Part shown: positions 7,804 through 15,369 of the stretch, one piece after another
How positions within the stretch are numbered: position 1 is the first letter of the stretch
Layout: each line of letters starts with the position of its first letter
DNA from: an uncultured Bacteroidales bacterium
GTDB taxonomy: Bacteria > Bacteroidota > Bacteroidia > Bacteroidales > Muribaculaceae
Direction of reading: 5' to 3'
Length of the DNA: 54,538 nucleotides
NCBI GenBank assembly: GCA_946011725.1
Contig: CAMGBT010000008.1
Span: 1 to 54,538, forward strand
The notes under the pieces: generated by a model
What the model was told of the DNA's origin: nothing
Seen by the model: only the letters and a program-made list of their open reading frames with translations
Databases searched by the model: none
Program-made: the position numbers and the translations under genes

Positions 7804-9591
7804 TTAATTATGGTGGTATAGATTGTCTATATAAGGGAACATTGCTTGCTCATGGCGTATGGCTTTTTCTATTGTCCATGATTCATCACCATCTTTGTAC
7901 GTAAGCCACATGTGTAGCATCTTCAGACTTTGTAATTGCAACGTTTCGATTTGATGATGTATGCGCTCCATCTTAACCCCGGCAGATTCATTACTTTGCA
8001 GTGAATTAAAAGAAGATGAAACCATGGCGAGATTACCGAAACGGTTTAGATTGTCGCTATCCCATACATCTGATTTGCTATCTGTTGGTGTCTGAGGATG
8101 CAAGTGCTCAATAGAGCGATTCGCACGAAAGACATAGCGGTTGACTACGGCAATGAGTTCAGGATGATCCTTAAGCCATCCGTTATTATCATTGCGGTGA
8201 TCCCAAAGTTCATAGTCGAGACGCCAAAACCAATACCTATCGACATCGTAATAATTGAGTTTTCCAACCAAAGGAATGTCATGATGTAGTTTGCGATCGA
8301 TAGCCTTCAATTCTTCAAGTTCAGCCACGTCAGAACTATTGGGATTTTCAATTAGCCATTTTACGTATTCAGGCAACCAGCGGTAGAACTCGTTTTGATG
8401 TGCGACAAAGAGCATGGATTGGAATTTTTCGAGCCGATGTTCCTTATCTTCAGTCACAATGTCATATTCAAAGTCACCACTGGATTCTTGCCAAACTATC
8501 TTATAATCCATCAGAAGTCGGCACTTATAGAGTGTCTCAAGAAAAGAATCTATAAGTCCTTTTTCTTTCAGATTTGCTTCTTCAAAACGAGAAAGCAAAT
8601 GTTCCGGTTGATAAAATTGCCTGGAATGTTCAATGTTAAGGGTAATGGCTAAAGCCATTAACAAAAGTTGTTCAAAAGAAATCAACATTTCTTTTGAGTA
8701 TTCGGAGGATTCCGAATTATAATTATCTATTGGCGCAGGTTTTATTTGCTCAATTGTTTCAAAGGAATATTCCGAGCCATTATTGGCTGAGAAAATAGAA
8801 TCGGTATGAGCTAAATCCGATTTATACGCCTCTCTTGCAGTTGACTTTTCGTCATCAGAGCCATCACAATTTGCCACAAGGCGTTTTCTTGTGTCTGCAA
8901 TTCTCTGCCACGAATTAGATAGAGAGACTGAATTTGGGTGTCCGGCAACTAAGTCAACTAAAAGTATTTCGTGTTGTTTTAGCTGACGCCCGGTTGAGTT
9001 CATCGCTTCGAAATAGCGGTTTAGTTCAACCGGGTTGTCAACATAATGAGTAGGGAGATAGCTACAGAAGAGCGTAAGATTATCCCAAACATATTCCGAG
9101 AACTTTATAACATCAATCTTATTGTCTAAGCACCATTTTTTGATGAGCTTAATTGCGTCCTCCATTTGGGTATTAACAGCGGCAACTATAGCAGTTTGAG
9201 AGCGTTTTGAGATGTAATCGGAGTCTTCATCACGAGCTGAGAATACAAGGCGTTTGCCTCCGGCAAGGAAGCTATCCCAATAGGCACATTTTTCAGGTTG
9301 CAACTCTCTAAAAGCGATAGCCATTAAAGTAGTAACGGTCATTCGCTGCTGTCCATCTATCAAGTCAAGTTGCTTATTATTGGCATTAACAGCTATAGTC
9401 AGGATTCCGAGATAATAAGGTTCACCTTTGGGGTAGGCTTCATAAAGATCGTTCATTAGTTTGCATACCTGTTCGCCACGCCAAGCGAATAAGCGTTGGT
9501 AAATAGGCACAGCAAACACTATATCCTCAAAGCTCTCGGATAGCGACTTGGGGGTAATGCGTTCCGGCAAATTATGCATGTTAAAGTTCAT
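7804..9591 (-). CDS. DUF262 and DUF1524 protein (GmrSD-like type IV restriction family)
   Basis: The 595-residue protein has the DUF262 (ParB-like fold) motifs PIYQRLFAW (residues 29-37) and LIDGQQRMT (77-85), and a C-terminal DUF1524 HNH-type nuclease motif SIEHLHPQ (493-500) followed by NRFGNLAM (516-523). This architecture is that of GmrSD-like modification-dependent restriction enzymes, where DUF262 hydrolyses nucleotide and DUF1524 cuts DNA. Both halves look complete here. The ATG at 9591 overlaps the end of the upstream broken DUF262 frame by 11 bases; an in-frame ATG four codons later is possible. It is the last gene of the island operon and the one most likely to be functional. Confidence 0.88.
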   Translation of the reverse strand: MNFNMHNLPERITPKSLSESFEDIVFAVPIYQRLFAWRGEQVCKLMNDLYEAYPKGEPYYLGILTIAVNANNKQLDLIDGQQRMTVTTLMAIAFRELQPEKCAYWDSFLAGGKRLVFSARDEDSDYISKRSQTAIVAAVNTQMEDAIKLIKKWCLDNKIDVIKFSEYVWDNLTLFCSYLPTHYVDNPVELNRYFEAMNSTGRQLKQHEILLVDLVAGHPNSVSLSNSWQRIADTRKRLVANCDGSDDEKSTAREAYKSDLAHTDSIFSANNGSEYSFETIEQIKPAPIDNYNSESSEYSKEMLISFEQLLLMALAITLNIEHSRQFYQPEHLLSRFEEANLKEKGLIDSFLETLYKCRLLMDYKIVWQESSGDFEYDIVTEDKEHRLEKFQSMLFVAHQNEFYRWLPEYVKWLIENPNSSDVAELEELKAIDRKLHHDIPLVGKLNYYDVDRYWFWRLDYELWDHRNDNNGWLKDHPELIAVVNRYVFRANRSIEHLHPQTPTDSKSDVWDSDNLNRFGNLAMVSSSFNSLQSNESAGVKMERIHHQIETLQLQSLKMLHMWLTYKDGDESWTIEKAIRHEQAMFPYIDNLYHHN

Positions 9592-9979
9592 ATATTTCGT
9601 TTATTTTGCCTTTAATGCTTTTTTCAGTAACTAACGGGAACAATTCTTTGACCCCTTTACGGAGTTCATTGTAAAATTCCAATCGTTTTCCTCGTAATTC
9701 TTCATCTGAAAGAGTTAACGGATTGATTGAAATGGCGGCAATCGCTTCGGCTAAAAAGAAAGTCGGAGATGTAGCTTGATCAATCATCATTATGATACGA
9801 GAATTTTTTGCGTGTTCAAAGAGTCGTTTCTGTCTCATTTGACCGGACGAATAGCGGTCGTCAGCAATAAGAGAAGAAATGGCAAAAAATGCCTCTGCGA
9901 GATAAGAAGTCTTGAATTTAAGGAAGTAGCCGAATAGGAGTGTTTCTATGGCATCCTTGTAGTATAGATGTGTAGAATA
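9581..9979 (-). pseudogene. C-terminal remainder of the DUF262 gene beyond an in-frame stop
   Basis: Directly after the TAA at 9982-9980 the same frame stays open for 132 codons, to a stop at 9581. It reads YSTHLYYKDAIETLLFGYFL onwards and ends KGKINEIYEL. There is no ATG until 9838 (85 residues from there), and the stretch before that ATG reads as ordinary globular protein. Together with the 469-codon frame upstream this gives one protein of about 600 residues, the length of the adjacent DUF262/DUF1524 protein, but without an obvious DUF1524 HNH motif. A nonsense mutation, readthrough, or re-initiation at 9838 are the alternatives; a single-base sequencing error is also possible. Confidence 0.75.
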
Positions 9980-11389
9980 TTAGATGATAACGGTCAGAGT
10001 TTCATACACTGCTGTATTGTTGAACATCTGATATTGTTCGACAAAATTTTCTGCGAAAGCAAAAAAATGGGATCCGCCTTGGATTTTTTCATAGAATGAA
10101 AATCGTTCGCCAAACGGTGGAATTGCAGGTATAATAGGAGCAGCTACATATTCATCACGCACCGCATGGTCTGCTTTAGATGTATCGTTCAAGCGCATCC
10201 AAGCGCGCAATCGGAATATGTGTTTACCAATTGCGGTTTTTACATCAGCACCGGCTGTAGCTTCCGGAGCCATTTGCGGTTTTTGTGAAATCAATCTATC
10301 CCAACGAGAAGCAAGATGACGAGCCTGCTCAGTATTTAATACATATTGTAAATGATGGGCTTTCAGCAGGTCATAATCCGTTAGGGGTACACCCTTGGAG
10401 TTATGACTATTAAAGAAAGTGTAAGCTAAATCAAGTGAAGTGGACGCATTCAGAATAAGTATCCCGAAACGAATTGAGCTACCGGATTGTTCGGTGAAAA
10501 TATCTCGCAATGTGCAGTCGCGTTGTTGACATAAAGATTTAACAATATACTTAGCGTTAGCAAGATTACGAACCGATTGGCTTGAACGTAAACTGCATTT
10601 AAGTAATGGCAGGGGCTGTTTAAATCCTAATGCCATAGCAAAAATGGTTAGAGTTATCAGACGTTGTTGGCCATCGATAATATCAAATTTGCCATCTCTT
10701 TCTTGTAAGATGATATTACCAAGGTGGATGTTGCCTGATGAAAAGGCAAGTGATTTCCAAAGATTGGTAATATTATCCTTATCCCAACAATAGTTTCGCT
10801 GATACTCCGGTATGTTTAGAGGCAAGGTCATTAGGCTTTGGAAATCAGTTTGCATGAAACTTACCTGTGAAGAGTCCCTATCATCAACAGTTTGGGTAAC
10901 ATCTAACTGTTTTGGCTGAGTGGTTGGATTGTGAGACGTCAATAAGAGTTCTAAAGATGGGGCTTCCTTTAACCCTGCATTTACGACAGGGTCAAGAATA
11001 CCCATCAAGCGTTCAAATTCTGCGACAAGTTCTCCTTCAGAATCAAGATGTTGTACTTTTAGCCAACATCCTGTATTAGCATGATCCTTATGGTCAAACC
11101 ATTCAAGTTCGGGAATGTTAGCAGTGGCCTTACGAACATATCGACGCAGTTCCAAATATTTTGAAGAAGCGTAATCATCTTCAAAGTGGAAAACGATACC
11201 TGCATCCCCAGGATTTTGATAATATTCATAGTGCAGGGACTTAATTTTTTCATTAAGTCCTTGCACAGATACCTGAATCCAACGATACCATTGGGAACTG
11301 CTATCATCATGATAATTTGAACTGACATCACGGTCACGCCAATACTGCTGCAGTCTGTCAGTTAACCCCGTTTTAATTTGAATAGCCAT
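9980..11389 (-). CDS. DUF262 protein, interrupted by an in-frame stop
   Basis: These 469 residues contain an N-terminal region of about 165 residues of no recognised family, then the DUF262 motifs IPEYQRNYCW (193-202) and IIDGQQRLITLT (237-248), and the conserved FFNSHNSKGVPLTDYDLLKA block. The frame ends ETLTVII-stop in mid-domain and continues without shift to 9581. The gene starts within the end of the truncated ATPase-like ORF (17-base overlap). By family the DUF262 domain would bind and hydrolyse nucleotide to drive or gate a nuclease, perhaps that of the next gene. Whether the truncated product works is unknown. Confidence 0.8.
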   Translation of the reverse strand: MAIQIKTGLTDRLQQYWRDRDVSSNYHDDSSSQWYRWIQVSVQGLNEKIKSLHYEYYQNPGDAGIVFHFEDDYASSKYLELRRYVRKATANIPELEWFDHKDHANTGCWLKVQHLDSEGELVAEFERLMGILDPVVNAGLKEAPSLELLLTSHNPTTQPKQLDVTQTVDDRDSSQVSFMQTDFQSLMTLPLNIPEYQRNYCWDKDNITNLWKSLAFSSGNIHLGNIILQERDGKFDIIDGQQRLITLTIFAMALGFKQPLPLLKCSLRSSQSVRNLANAKYIVKSLCQQRDCTLRDIFTEQSGSSIRFGILILNASTSLDLAYTFFNSHNSKGVPLTDYDLLKAHHLQYVLNTEQARHLASRWDRLISQKPQMAPEATAGADVKTAIGKHIFRLRAWMRLNDTSKADHAVRDEYVAAPIIPAIPPFGERFSFYEKIQGGSHFFAFAENFVEQYQMFNNTAVYETLTVII

Positions 11390-11558
11390 GACGAAAACAG
11401 TTTATTTGAGATTCTCCATTTCCTTGCAATGCGATAGTAAGTGGGGTTGCCGCATGTTCTATGAATCGCTCAAGTCCTTTTACATATCCCTCTACTCCGA
11501 AATCATTTACGGATTCGGATAGAGGCATGTCGGACAAAGAGAATTTCTTATTGTTCAT
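11373..11558 (-). pseudogene. truncated N-terminus of a KAP-like P-loop ATPase
   Basis: The 61-codon ORF reads ...GYVKGLERFIEHAATPLTIALQGN, which matches the start of KAP-family NTPases (tPLTIaLqGxWGSGKTS) up to the first residues of Walker A. Then GESQINCFRHGYSN-stop follows instead of the expected WGSGKTS. The rest of the ATPase appears deleted and the join runs into the start of the DUF262 gene. It overlaps the Asp-box gene by 4 bases (ATGA). A real short peptide cannot be excluded, but loss of the P-loop argues for a remnant. Confidence 0.6.
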
Positions 11559-11896
11559 CGTTTCATCCAGTTACGACCTCCGTCTTTTGATACGTAGGTG
11601 CCTTTTGTGGTTTGAGCCCAAAGTTCAGTGCCTCTAAGCATAAGTGTTTGGAAAGTACCATAGGAAGAACCGATGTACTTTCCGGTCCAGTTTCGACCAC
11701 CATCGTGTGAAAAAATCACTCCTTTTTGGGTTGCGGCGTACACATCGGGACCAACTAAGCAGAGGTCAAAGAAAGTGCCGTAACACTGCGATGAGAACCG
11801 GCGAGTCCAGTTGCGACCATCGCGTGAATACTCGATGGCGTTATTAGATGGGTTGATGCGGAGCATTTCAGCCCCATATTGTAAAAGTTGTGCCAT
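11555..11896 (-). CDS. small Asp-box (BNR) repeat protein
   Basis: The 113-residue protein has three Asp-box motifs at 39-40-residue spacing: SRDGRNW (24-30), SHDGGRNW (63-70) and SKDGGRNW (103-110), each followed by a beta-rich segment ending YGTF...L.G...A.T.KG. Asp-boxes form turns in beta-propeller blades (sialidases, sortilin-type proteins), but two to three blades cannot close a normal propeller, so it would have to oligomerise or act as an adaptor. There is no signal peptide, so it is cytoplasmic. It lies 66 bases after the WYL gene and overlaps the next ORF by ATGA. No enzymatic residues are recognised; function unknown. Confidence 0.75.
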   Translation of the reverse strand: MAQLLQYGAEMLRINPSNNAIEYSRDGRNWTRRFSSQCYGTFFDLCLVGPDVYAATQKGVIFSHDGGRNWTGKYIGSSYGTFQTLMLRGTELWAQTTKGTYVSKDGGRNWMKR

Positions 11897-11962
11897 ATTG
11901 TTAAATATGAAGTTTATGGTATTTATTTTTGGCAGTTTTTAGTAGAATTGTCGAAGGATTGT

Positions 11963-12886
11963 TTAGCTTTTATGTTCGTTGTACATTACGTTCATACCCC
12001 GAGCAATATTTGAAAGGTGTTGTCGTAGCTCTATCGGTTCTATAACTTCCAAGTCGTATCCGTATTTTAGAAATTCTTGAATTAAGTCAAATGTGGGCTT
12101 GACAAATACGGAGAATATAGAATAGTCCGGTTCGCTACAAATTTCTTTTTGCGAGTGGTGGAGCGGTAATGAACGTATATATTTTTGTTGGTCGTTTATA
12201 ACTTTAAATATTATCGTTGTAGGCTTGTCATTAGTGCCAATAATGATGCCGAAACAGTTTTCAAAGATTGAAGCAGCATCGAAGTCTTCCGGTAGCTGAA
12301 AATGATTATCGGAAACTGAAAGGCCTAAGATTCTATCAAGCCCATAGACGCGTAATTTGTCATCGTACGGACTTCTTGCGAGAAGATACCATCGCTGCCG
12401 AAATATTTTCAGACAATACGGCTCAATATCAAAATTCCAAGGAGTATCGCTGAAAAAATTTTGATAACTAATATTAAGAGTGCAATTTTCTCGCATAGCT
12501 TCAACAATCTTTGTGAGGAACTTATTCCCTGAAGGGATATCCTCTACCAATATTCTGTTTTGAATCTGCCAAGCTTCCGTAATATTGATTCCCAAGGAGA
12601 AAGCATTTAAGAGCCAATTGCTTAAATTTTTGGAGTTGTCAACCTCTGTACGATTTATTCGATAGACTCTTTCCGGGCTTCTATCACAAATAATGTCTAT
12701 ATCAAATAATTCTTGAATTGCTTCTTTATATCGATGAAAAGTGCGCTCCGGAATTTCGGATTCTGCTCGTACATTAAGGGCTGAACGACTCCAGCGACGA
12801 TTAATTTCGTCACGAGTTATACCCCCTGATTGATCAATCAAATCAATCAGCCACAGGTATCGCTTAAAGAGCTCAGCTTTTCTCAT
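11963..12886 (-). CDS. WYL-domain transcriptional regulator
   Basis: The 307-residue protein has an N-terminal winged-helix region (about 1-80) and a central WYL domain with the hallmark RQRWYLLARSPYDDKLRVYG (W166-Y167-L168). The C-terminal part resembles the WCX extension. WYL proteins sense nucleic acid or nucleotide ligands and often repress anti-phage loci (BrxR, CapW). It starts 5 bases after the tubulin-like gene, so the two are translated from one message. Autoregulation of the operon promoter near 13634 is a reasonable inference. Confidence 0.88.
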   Translation of the reverse strand: MRKAELFKRYLWLIDLIDQSGGITRDEINRRWSRSALNVRAESEIPERTFHRYKEAIQELFDIDIICDRSPERVYRINRTEVDNSKNLSNWLLNAFSLGINITEAWQIQNRILVEDIPSGNKFLTKIVEAMRENCTLNISYQNFFSDTPWNFDIEPYCLKIFRQRWYLLARSPYDDKLRVYGLDRILGLSVSDNHFQLPEDFDAASIFENCFGIIIGTNDKPTTIIFKVINDQQKYIRSLPLHHSQKEICSEPDYSIFSVFVKPTFDLIQEFLKYGYDLEVIEPIELRQHLSNIARGMNVMYNEHKS

Positions 12887-12891
12887 ACAAA

Positions 12892-13608
12892 TTATTCTGT
12901 TTTTAACTTGTCGGTAGGCAGCAGAACTTCGTAGATTTTGCTGTAACCTTGTTTCCCATTTTGATAATCACTCCAAATTTCCTGCATCGTATTTCTTACT
13001 CCGTCTGGAGAACTGATCATTTTATCCACGCCTAATGCCTCGCTAACTATATTTTTCAGCCGATTTTCATTAACGACAATATCAATAATGTCAGTTGAGA
13101 TGTATGGCTTTAGTCCTGTATCTATGTTCGTGGTGTCAATGATAGCAGATAAAGCGTAAAACAATGGCTTATGTGATTGGGAAATTGAAGCGAGAGCAGC
13201 CTTTACAATCGGATCGTTAATTTGAGATAGCGTATATGCCCCCGGTAGCTTATCGTTTGATTGTACTACCACGATATCTGCGACTTCACGCATTATTGCA
13301 AGAGTCTCCTTAGCCCTCGCGCTTCGATTATCTCCTTCGATAGCGAACGGTAAGGTGCAAAAACATAAAATGTTTATGGTCAAAGGGCGACAAACTTTTA
13401 ATATTTCAGAAATATGATCATTTGACATCTTTCCTCCGAGACCACAAAAAATATAAATATTTATGTAATTTGAATCTAATTGCTCTTTAAGATTAAGCGA
13501 CATCTTATCATAATAAATAATTTGCCATTCCGATAGCTTGGAAGTATCGGAAATATCCTTTACTATGTTGGCACCGCACTGACCGATGCAAATAAACAAA
13601 TTATTCAT
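12892..13608 (-). CDS. short tubulin/FtsZ-like GTPase-fold protein
   Basis: This 238-residue protein aligns by eye with the real FtsZ encoded at 16064-17407. It has LFICIGQCGANIV (4-16; compare GQCGNQIG of tubulin and VGVGGGGNNAV of FtsZ), IFCGLGGKMSNDH (53-65) at the T4 signature loop, and LPFAIEGDNRSARA...VADIVVVQSNDKL (86-121), matching FtsZ IPFMFEG...VDAIMIVNNERL. The T4 GGGTGTG signature is degenerate, and the protein ends soon after the GTPase core, without the C-terminal domain and T7 catalytic loop needed for normal polymer GTPase activity. It is first in the island operon, 5 bases before the WYL gene. Nucleotide binding without standard filament turnover is inferred. Confidence 0.72.
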   Translation of the reverse strand: MNNLFICIGQCGANIVKDISDTSKLSEWQIIYYDKMSLNLKEQLDSNYINIYIFCGLGGKMSNDHISEILKVCRPLTINILCFCTLPFAIEGDNRSARAKETLAIMREVADIVVVQSNDKLPGAYTLSQINDPIVKAALASISQSHKPLFYALSAIIDTTNIDTGLKPYISTDIIDIVVNENRLKNIVSEALGVDKMISSPDGVRNTMQEIWSDYQNGKQGYSKIYEVLLPTDKLKTE

Positions 13609-13633
13609 ACGGATGTTTATTGAAATTATGTTG

Positions 13634-13641
13634 CAAAGTTA
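13634..13641 (-). promoter_or_regulatory. -7 element of the island operon promoter
   Basis: On the minus strand the sequence is TAACTTTG, an exact TAnnTTTG element, 25 bases before the tubulin-like start at 13608. No clear TTTG is seen at the usual -33 spacing. It suggests the island has its own promoter rather than relying on readthrough from the permease. Confidence 0.5.
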
Positions 13642-13754
13642 AACTCTGTAGCCGCCACAATGCGGCAGTCAAACAAAAAATCAAATCATCTATGTTTCGA
13701 GTGATATTGATTAACGTAAGGTTGTACTCATGCCTGTAAAGCAGCTGCCGGGGG

Positions 13755-13773
13755 TTAGTTGAGGTGGCGGGTG
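13755..13773. repeat. right 19-bp direct repeat of island (att-like)
   Basis: TTAGTTGAGGTGGCGGGTG, identical to 7689-7707. This copy is the permease stop codon and last codons (FTRHLN-stop), so the permease frame remains intact at this end. Confidence 0.7.
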
Positions 13774-14966
13774 AAGAGGCGGGTGAGGAGGGCGGTGAGG
13801 AGGGAGAGGATGATTAGGATGGCGAGGATGGCGAGGATGTCGGGCGGGGATACGCGCACGGGATAGGTGGTGATGGTCATTTGGGAGGGGTCGCCGTTGA
13901 GGGTGATGAAGCCGCCGTATTGTTGGGCGAGGCTGAGGGCTACGCCGAGGATGATGCCAGCGAGGCCGCCGGCGAGGGTGATGAGTGCGCCTTGGAGCAT
14001 GAAGATGCGGCGGACGAAGGTCAACGGGGCGCCGAGGCAGCGGAGGGTGTGCATGTTGTCGCGTTTTTCGATCACCAAGAGGGAGAGGGTGGAGATTATG
14101 TTGAAGGTGGCGATGATGAGAATGAAGATTAGCATGGCGAAGGTGACCCATTTTTCGACGGCAATCATGCGGAAGGCTTCGGGGTGCTGTTCGGAGCGGG
14201 TGGCGACGTTGAAGTGGGGTCCGAGGGCGGCGGCCACGGCGGTTTTGGCTTCGCCCAGAGGTCCGTTGGCGCGGAGTTGGATGGCTGAGGCCTCGCCTTG
14301 GTAGTAGTCGAGCAGCAGGCGGGCGGAGCTGAGGGGGATGATAACGGTGGCGCCGTCGTAGTCGACATGGTCGATGCGCACTACGCCGCTCACGCCGAAT
14401 TGGTCGGAGAAGAAAGCGGCGGATGGGTTGGCGGGGTTGAAGCGGCCTACGCGGCGGGGCAGGTAGATGGCTGCGGAGGATATGCCGGGGCGCAAGTCGA
14501 GGTTGTAGGCCACGCCGATTGAGGCGGTAAGGGCGGGACGGCCGTCGGGCATGGTGACGGCGAATTCGCCGGCGAAGATGGCGGAATCGATGTCGACCAC
14601 GTCGGGATATCGGTCGGTGACGCCGTGGAATGTGATGCCGTATTGGCGTTGGTCATCGACGATGAGGGCGCGCTCCGAAAGGGAGGGCATGGCCACGGCT
14701 ACTTGCGGCAGCTGTTCGAGGCGATGGGCCAATGAGTCGGCATGCTGAAACACTTTGCCTTGGACGGGGGTGACGAGCAGGTCGGGGTCGACCACGCGGA
14801 AGTGCGAGGCCGAGAGGTCGCCGAAGCCGTTGAACACCGACAGCACGATGACGATGGCGGCGGTGGCCACAGCCACGCCGGCCATTGAAATCGCGGAGAT
14901 GATGTTCACAGCCGCATGCGATTTGCGCGAGAGCAGGTATCGCAGGGCTATCTTCAGCGGGAGCAT
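13755..14966 (-). CDS. FtsX/LolCE-type ABC transporter permease
   Basis: The 403-residue protein opens with LKIALRYLLSRKSHAAVNII and a first membrane segment (about 20-45), then a large periplasmic domain of about 230 residues, then three C-terminal membrane segments (FAMLIFILIIATFNIISTLS, LITLAGGLAGIILGVALSL and the final ILAILAILIILSLLTALLT). This is the MacB/FtsX fold of lipoprotein-release permeases (LolC/E). No ATPase partner is next to it. It starts 15 bases after rbfA and ends the division-cluster run. Its 3' end is the island insertion site. Confidence 0.85.
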   Translation of the reverse strand: MLPLKIALRYLLSRKSHAAVNIISAISMAGVAVATAAIVIVLSVFNGFGDLSASHFRVVDPDLLVTPVQGKVFQHADSLAHRLEQLPQVAVAMPSLSERALIVDDQRQYGITFHGVTDRYPDVVDIDSAIFAGEFAVTMPDGRPALTASIGVAYNLDLRPGISSAAIYLPRRVGRFNPANPSAAFFSDQFGVSGVVRIDHVDYDGATVIIPLSSARLLLDYYQGEASAIQLRANGPLGEAKTAVAAALGPHFNVATRSEQHPEAFRMIAVEKWVTFAMLIFILIIATFNIISTLSLLVIEKRDNMHTLRCLGAPLTFVRRIFMLQGALITLAGGLAGIILGVALSLAQQYGGFITLNGDPSQMTITTYPVRVSPPDILAILAILIILSLLTALLTRLFTRHLN

Positions 14967-14981
14967 GGGCAGGGGCAGGTG

Positions 14982-15317
14982 CTACTGCTTGAGCAGGTTG
15001 TCGATGTTCTCGATGTAGTCGAGCGAGTCGTCGATGAAGAAGGAGAATTCGGGCATTTTGCGCAGGTCATTACGTAGTTTTTGCGCAAGTTCGTAGCGGA
15101 TGGTTTTGGCGGATGCGTTGATGCTTTTGAGGACGTCGTCGGCCTTGTCGGAGGGGAATATAGAGAGGTAAGCGCGGGCCACGGAGAGGTCGGGCGAGAC
15201 GCGGACGACGCTCACGGACACCAAAGTGCCGTGAGTTTTGGCGGTTTGCTGACGGAAGAGTTCGCTGAGCTCTTTCTGCAGCAGGCGAGATATTTTAGCT
15301 TGACGGGTAGATTCCAT
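14982..15317 (-). CDS. rbfA: ribosome-binding factor A
   Basis: The 111-residue protein is the normal RbfA length and has the family features: STRQAKISRLLQKELSELF at the N-terminus, VRVSPDLSVARAYLSIFP (VxvSpDL..A.vyvsvl) and a C-terminal KHx-like fold ending FFIDDSLDYIENIDNLL. RbfA helps 16S rRNA 5'-end maturation and 30S assembly in the cytoplasm. It sits 52 bases after the sirtuin gene and 15 bases before the permease gene. Confidence 0.93.
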   Translation of the reverse strand: MESTRQAKISRLLQKELSELFRQQTAKTHGTLVSVSVVRVSPDLSVARAYLSIFPSDKADDVLKSINASAKTIRYELAQKLRNDLRKMPEFSFFIDDSLDYIENIDNLLKQ

Positions 15318-15369
15318 TGATTATAATAGGTAAGGGGTAAGAGTGGAGAGGTAAGAGGGGCTAAGATAG

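Larger units (their letters stand above)
7689..13754. mobile_element. putative 6-kb genomic island at the permease 3' end
   Basis: Exact 19-bp direct repeats (7689-7707 and 13755-13773) bound a stretch that is clearly AT-richer than either side and uses different codons. It holds a single minus-strand accessory operon (tubulin-like protein, WYL regulator, Asp-box protein, ATPase remnant, two DUF262 proteins) between core genes. No integrase or transposase is inside, so mobilisation in trans, loss of the integrase, or homologous exchange at a hotspot are all possible. The internal stop and truncated ORF show that the cargo is decaying. Confidence 0.65.

Noticed and set aside
9581..9838. Independent 85-residue gene starting at 9838
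   Set aside because: The frame is open and protein-like for 47 codons before this ATG and joins the upstream DUF262 frame exactly, so a gene remainder is the simpler reading.
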